Assembly: GCA_002369155.1 (NCBI GenBank)
Contig: DFEM01000179.1
Coordinates: forward strand, 8,196 to 16,166
Source: Lachnospiraceae bacterium UBA3802
GTDB lineage: Bacteria; Bacillota; Clostridia; Lachnospirales; Lachnospiraceae
Length of the DNA: 7,971 nt
Direction of reading: 5' to 3'
Positions 6,384-7,971 of this stretch are shown piece after piece (the first letter of the stretch is position 1; each line of letters begins with the position of its first letter). The notes under the pieces are model-generated. The model was not told the origin of the DNA and made no database searches. It saw nothing but the letters and a program-made list of their open reading frames with translations. The position numbers and the translations under genes are program-made.

Positions 6384-7679
6384 ATGAGTATGAACAACAA
6401 AGAGGATAAAAAAGAATACTTTACCAGCGGGCAGCTTGCCAAGATGGCAAAGGTCTCTGTTCGAACCATCAGATTTTATGATACGGCCAATATCCTTAAG
6501 CCAAGCGTCGTTAATGATGAAACGGGAGCGAGATTATATGTCCGCGAGGATTTCTTAAAACTCGAGCAGATACTTCTTTACAAGTATCTTGGGTTTTCTT
6601 TGGATGAAATTAAGGAGCTTATGCTTAATTCCGATGACAAGAATTTCATGCTTGATTCCTTAAGGCTTCAGAATAAACTCGTGGATGATAAGATTGAGCA
6701 GATGCAGCTTGTCAAAAAAGCAATTAACGAAACGCTTAACGTTTACGAAAAAAACAAAAATATAGACTGGGATAAGATGCTCAAAATCACGGAACTTACC
6801 GGTATGGAGAATTCGCTTAACACGCAATACAGAAATTCCGGCAATATTTCCGCAAGAATAGAGCTTCACAAGAATTATTCGAATAATAAAAAGGGATGGT
6901 TTCCGTGGCTTTTTGAAGAAATCGGTTTTGATGAGTATATTTCCAAAATCAAATCAGCCGGGAAGAATGCGGGAGACAACGATTTAAAACAAAGCAGAAT
7001 AACCGTTCTTGAAATAGGCTGCGGCAACGGAGCTTTCTGGAGAGAAAACATCAAGAAAATTCCGACAGATATGCATATAATTCTTTCCGACGTGTCTCTG
7101 GGAATGATTAATGATGCAAGAACGCTGCTCAAAAAAGAAGCAGGCAGGAGTGAAAAATTAAACAGAATCATTGATGAAAATTTTGAATTCAGGGAATTCA
7201 ACGCCAACAGTATTCCGCTTAATGACGAATCGGTTGATATCGTAATAGCTAATCACATGCTCTTTTATTTTGACAAACCCGAGAAGGTTTTAAGCGAGAT
7301 AAAAAGAGTGCTCAAAAAAGGTGGATTTATTTTCGCAAGCACTTACGGAAGCGAGCATATGAAAGAAATCACCGATCTTGTAAAAGAATTCGATGAGAGA
7401 ATTGCTCTTGCGGCCAAAGACCTTTATCTTGTATTCGGACTTGAAAACGGAGAGAAGATTCTAAAAAAATATTTTTCGGATATTCGTAAAAATGTATATG
7501 ACGACTTTCTTTTTGTGGATAAAGCGGAACCTTTGCTTGAATACATAATGTCCTGCCACGGAAATCAGCGTCGTTACATACCGGATCGGTACAAAGAATT
7601 CAAGGCATTTGTGGAAAAGAAAACAAAGAAAGGCTTCAAAATAACCAAAGATTCGGGATATTTTAAGGCCTTCAAGTAA
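6384..7679 (+). CDS. MerR-type transcriptional regulator fused to a class I SAM-dependent methyltransferase
   Basis: This 431-residue protein has two domains. Residues 12-80 form a MerR winged helix-turn-helix: FTSGQLAKMAKVSVRTIRFYD, the wing with NDETGARLY, then LGFSLDEIKELM. A coiled dimerisation helix follows at about 87-125. Residues about 155-180 (ARIELHKNYSNN, then GWFPWLFEE) begin a methyltransferase domain. SAM-binding motif I, VLEIGCGNGAFW, is at 208-219. The acidic residue of motif II is D236 (IILSDVS), an FNANSIPL segment follows at 272-279, and the ANHMLFYFD and RVLKKGGFIFAS blocks are at 289-297 and 308-319. Both domains look intact. The enzyme part may act as the sensor or modify a small molecule; the substrate is unknown. 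GAGG lies 5 bases before the ATG. No promoter of its own is seen, so it probably depends on the upstream transcript. A hairpin terminator follows directly. Confidence 0.9.
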   Translation: MSMNNKEDKKEYFTSGQLAKMAKVSVRTIRFYDTANILKPSVVNDETGARLYVREDFLKLEQILLYKYLGFSLDEIKELMLNSDDKNFMLDSLRLQNKLVDDKIEQMQLVKKAINETLNVYEKNKNIDWDKMLKITELTGMENSLNTQYRNSGNISARIELHKNYSNNKKGWFPWLFEEIGFDEYISKIKSAGKNAGDNDLKQSRITVLEIGCGNGAFWRENIKKIPTDMHIILSDVSLGMINDARTLLKKEAGRSEKLNRIIDENFEFREFNANSIPLNDESVDIVIANHMLFYFDKPEKVLSEIKRVLKKGGFIFASTYGSEHMKEITDLVKEFDERIALAAKDLYLVFGLENGEKILKKYFSDIRKNVYDDFLFVDKAEPLLEYIMSCHGNQRRYIPDRYKEFKAFVEKKTKKGFKITKDSGYFKAFK

Positions 7680-7681
7680 AG

Positions 7682-7741
7682 AAATAAAGTTTTAAAACAA
7701 CCTGTAAACAGGGACATCTTAAAACTTTATTTTATTTTTTT
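7682..7741 (+). terminator. Intrinsic terminator after the MerR-methyltransferase gene
   Basis: A perfect 14-bp inverted repeat pairs AAATAAAGTTTTAA (7682-7695) with its complement at 7719-7732. It is followed by a T-rich tail through 7741. The 23-base loop contains a smaller CCTG-TAAA-CAGG hairpin at 7701-7712. The stem is almost entirely A/T, with one G-C pair, which is weak per base pair but long. It starts 2 bases after the stop codon. The A-run on the other side would allow some function in reverse too, though no leftward gene ends here. Confidence 0.8.
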
Positions 7742-7751
7742 GAAAAAGTAC

Positions 7752-7782
7752 TTGCACATTACGTAACGTCACCCTATATAAT
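7752..7782 (+). promoter_or_regulatory. Promoter for the rfbB-like gene, with palindrome in the spacer
   Basis: TTGCAC (7752-7757) stands 19 bases before TATAAT (7777-7782), or 17 bases before the overlapping TATATA (7775-7780). The spacer contains the palindromes TTACGTAA (7759-7766) and ACGTAACGT (7761-7769), a candidate operator. The -10 is strong and the -35 modest. The transcript would carry a leader of about 120 nt. Confidence 0.6.
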
Positions 7783-7885
7783 AATATCGTGGAGAAGGAA
7801 ATAACGACAAATCATAATGACAAAGAATAATAAACCTTCATAATCACGGTTAATGCAAATAAAGATACAAATTGTATAGAGTGAG

Positions 7886-7899
7886 TTGCCGCAAGGCAG
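7886..7899 (+). promoter_or_regulatory. Small GNRA-loop hairpin just before the rfbB ribosome binding site
   Basis: TGCC (7887-7890) pairs with GGCA (7895-7898) around a GCAA tetraloop, and a T-G wobble can close the base. The stem ends 2 bases before AAGGAG (7901-7906). Its position could influence ribosome access, but it is short and may be incidental. Confidence 0.3.
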
Positions 7900-7911
7900 A
7901 AAGGAGTCTCA

Positions 7912-7971
7912 ATGACTATTATAGTAACAGGCGGTGCAGGTTTTATCGGAAGCAACTTTATCTTCCATATG
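7912..7971 (+). CDS. rfbB: NAD-dependent nucleotide-sugar dehydratase/epimerase, N-terminal fragment, probably dTDP-glucose 4,6-dehydratase
   Basis: Only the first 20 residues are in the window. They contain IIVTGGAGFIGSNF, the GxxGxxG dinucleotide-binding loop of extended short-chain dehydrogenases. The SNF following the glycine motif is typical of RfbB, the second enzyme of dTDP-L-rhamnose synthesis, whereas GalE-type epimerases more often have SH. RfbB would convert dTDP-glucose to dTDP-4-keto-6-deoxyglucose in the cytoplasm for surface polysaccharides. AAGGAG lies 5 bases before the ATG, and a dedicated promoter and leader precede it, so it starts a new transcription unit. The superfamily call is very sure; the exact enzyme is moderately sure because so little is visible. 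Confidence 0.75.
   Translation, partial: MTIIVTGGAGFIGSNFIFHM

Noticed and set aside
7186..7201. Two closely spaced GAATTC sites
   Set aside because: They lie in coding sequence for FEFREFN and are explained by the repeated codons for Glu-Phe.
6875..7207. 110-codon minus-strand frame inside the methyltransferase region
   Set aside because: It is antisense to conserved SAM-binding motifs, so it is a shadow frame.
7817..7843. Eight-codon reading frame (MTKNNKPS) in the rfbB leader
   Set aside because: The nearest AGGA-like site is too far upstream, and the peptide has no run of regulatory codons, so a leader-peptide attenuator is not supported.

Overview
The window is moderately AT-rich, gene-dense DNA that looks like an ordinary chromosomal segment of a Clostridia bacterium, most likely Lachnospiraceae (Butyrivibrio/Roseburia-like). 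That placement is an inference. It rests on the style of the PyrE and RF2 sequences, the presence of a DUF975 protein and a SprA-like HExxH protein, AGGAG-type ribosome binding sites, and Firmicute-type promoters. No mobile element, CRISPR array, tRNA or rRNA is visible.

Layout. (1) Positions 1-360 (+) hold the C-terminal third of peptide chain release factor 2 (prfB), cut by the window edge just inside its GGQ motif. (2) Positions 335-3117 (-) hold four genes read leftwards: a membrane-anchored GH25 muramidase, a small two-helix membrane protein, a SprA-like protein with HEMEH and two CxxC pairs, and a DUF975 multi-pass membrane protein. The last three are nearly contiguous (2 and 11 bp gaps) and have a possible promoter of their own at the end of the muramidase gene. 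The last gene runs 26 bp into the 3' end of prfB. (3) Positions 3118-3294 are a short divergent promoter region. (4) Positions 3295-7679 (+) hold pyrE, a small three-helix membrane protein, a 666-residue M29-type aminopeptidase with a large extra N-terminal region, and a MerR-type DNA-binding domain fused to a SAM-dependent methyltransferase. Gaps are 51, 14 and 18 bp with no terminator between them, so they may form one transcript. A strong-looking hairpin terminator closes the group at 7682-7741. (5) Positions 7742-7971 hold a promoter, a roughly 120-nt leader, and the first 20 codons of an rfbB-like nucleotide-sugar dehydratase.

How the genes relate. prfB, pyrE and rfbB are housekeeping or surface-sugar genes. 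The leftward group looks like a cell-envelope set (muramidase plus membrane proteins plus a possible metallopeptidase), but no joint function is proven. The most unusual items are the MerR-methyltransferase fusion, the two-part M29 aminopeptidase, and the SprA-like protein sitting among membrane-protein genes. The promoter just downstream of the MerR fusion can be read with a 19-bp spacer containing a short palindrome, the layout that MerR-family activators use. This gives a testable but speculative regulatory link. I see no convincing evidence of a wholly new system.
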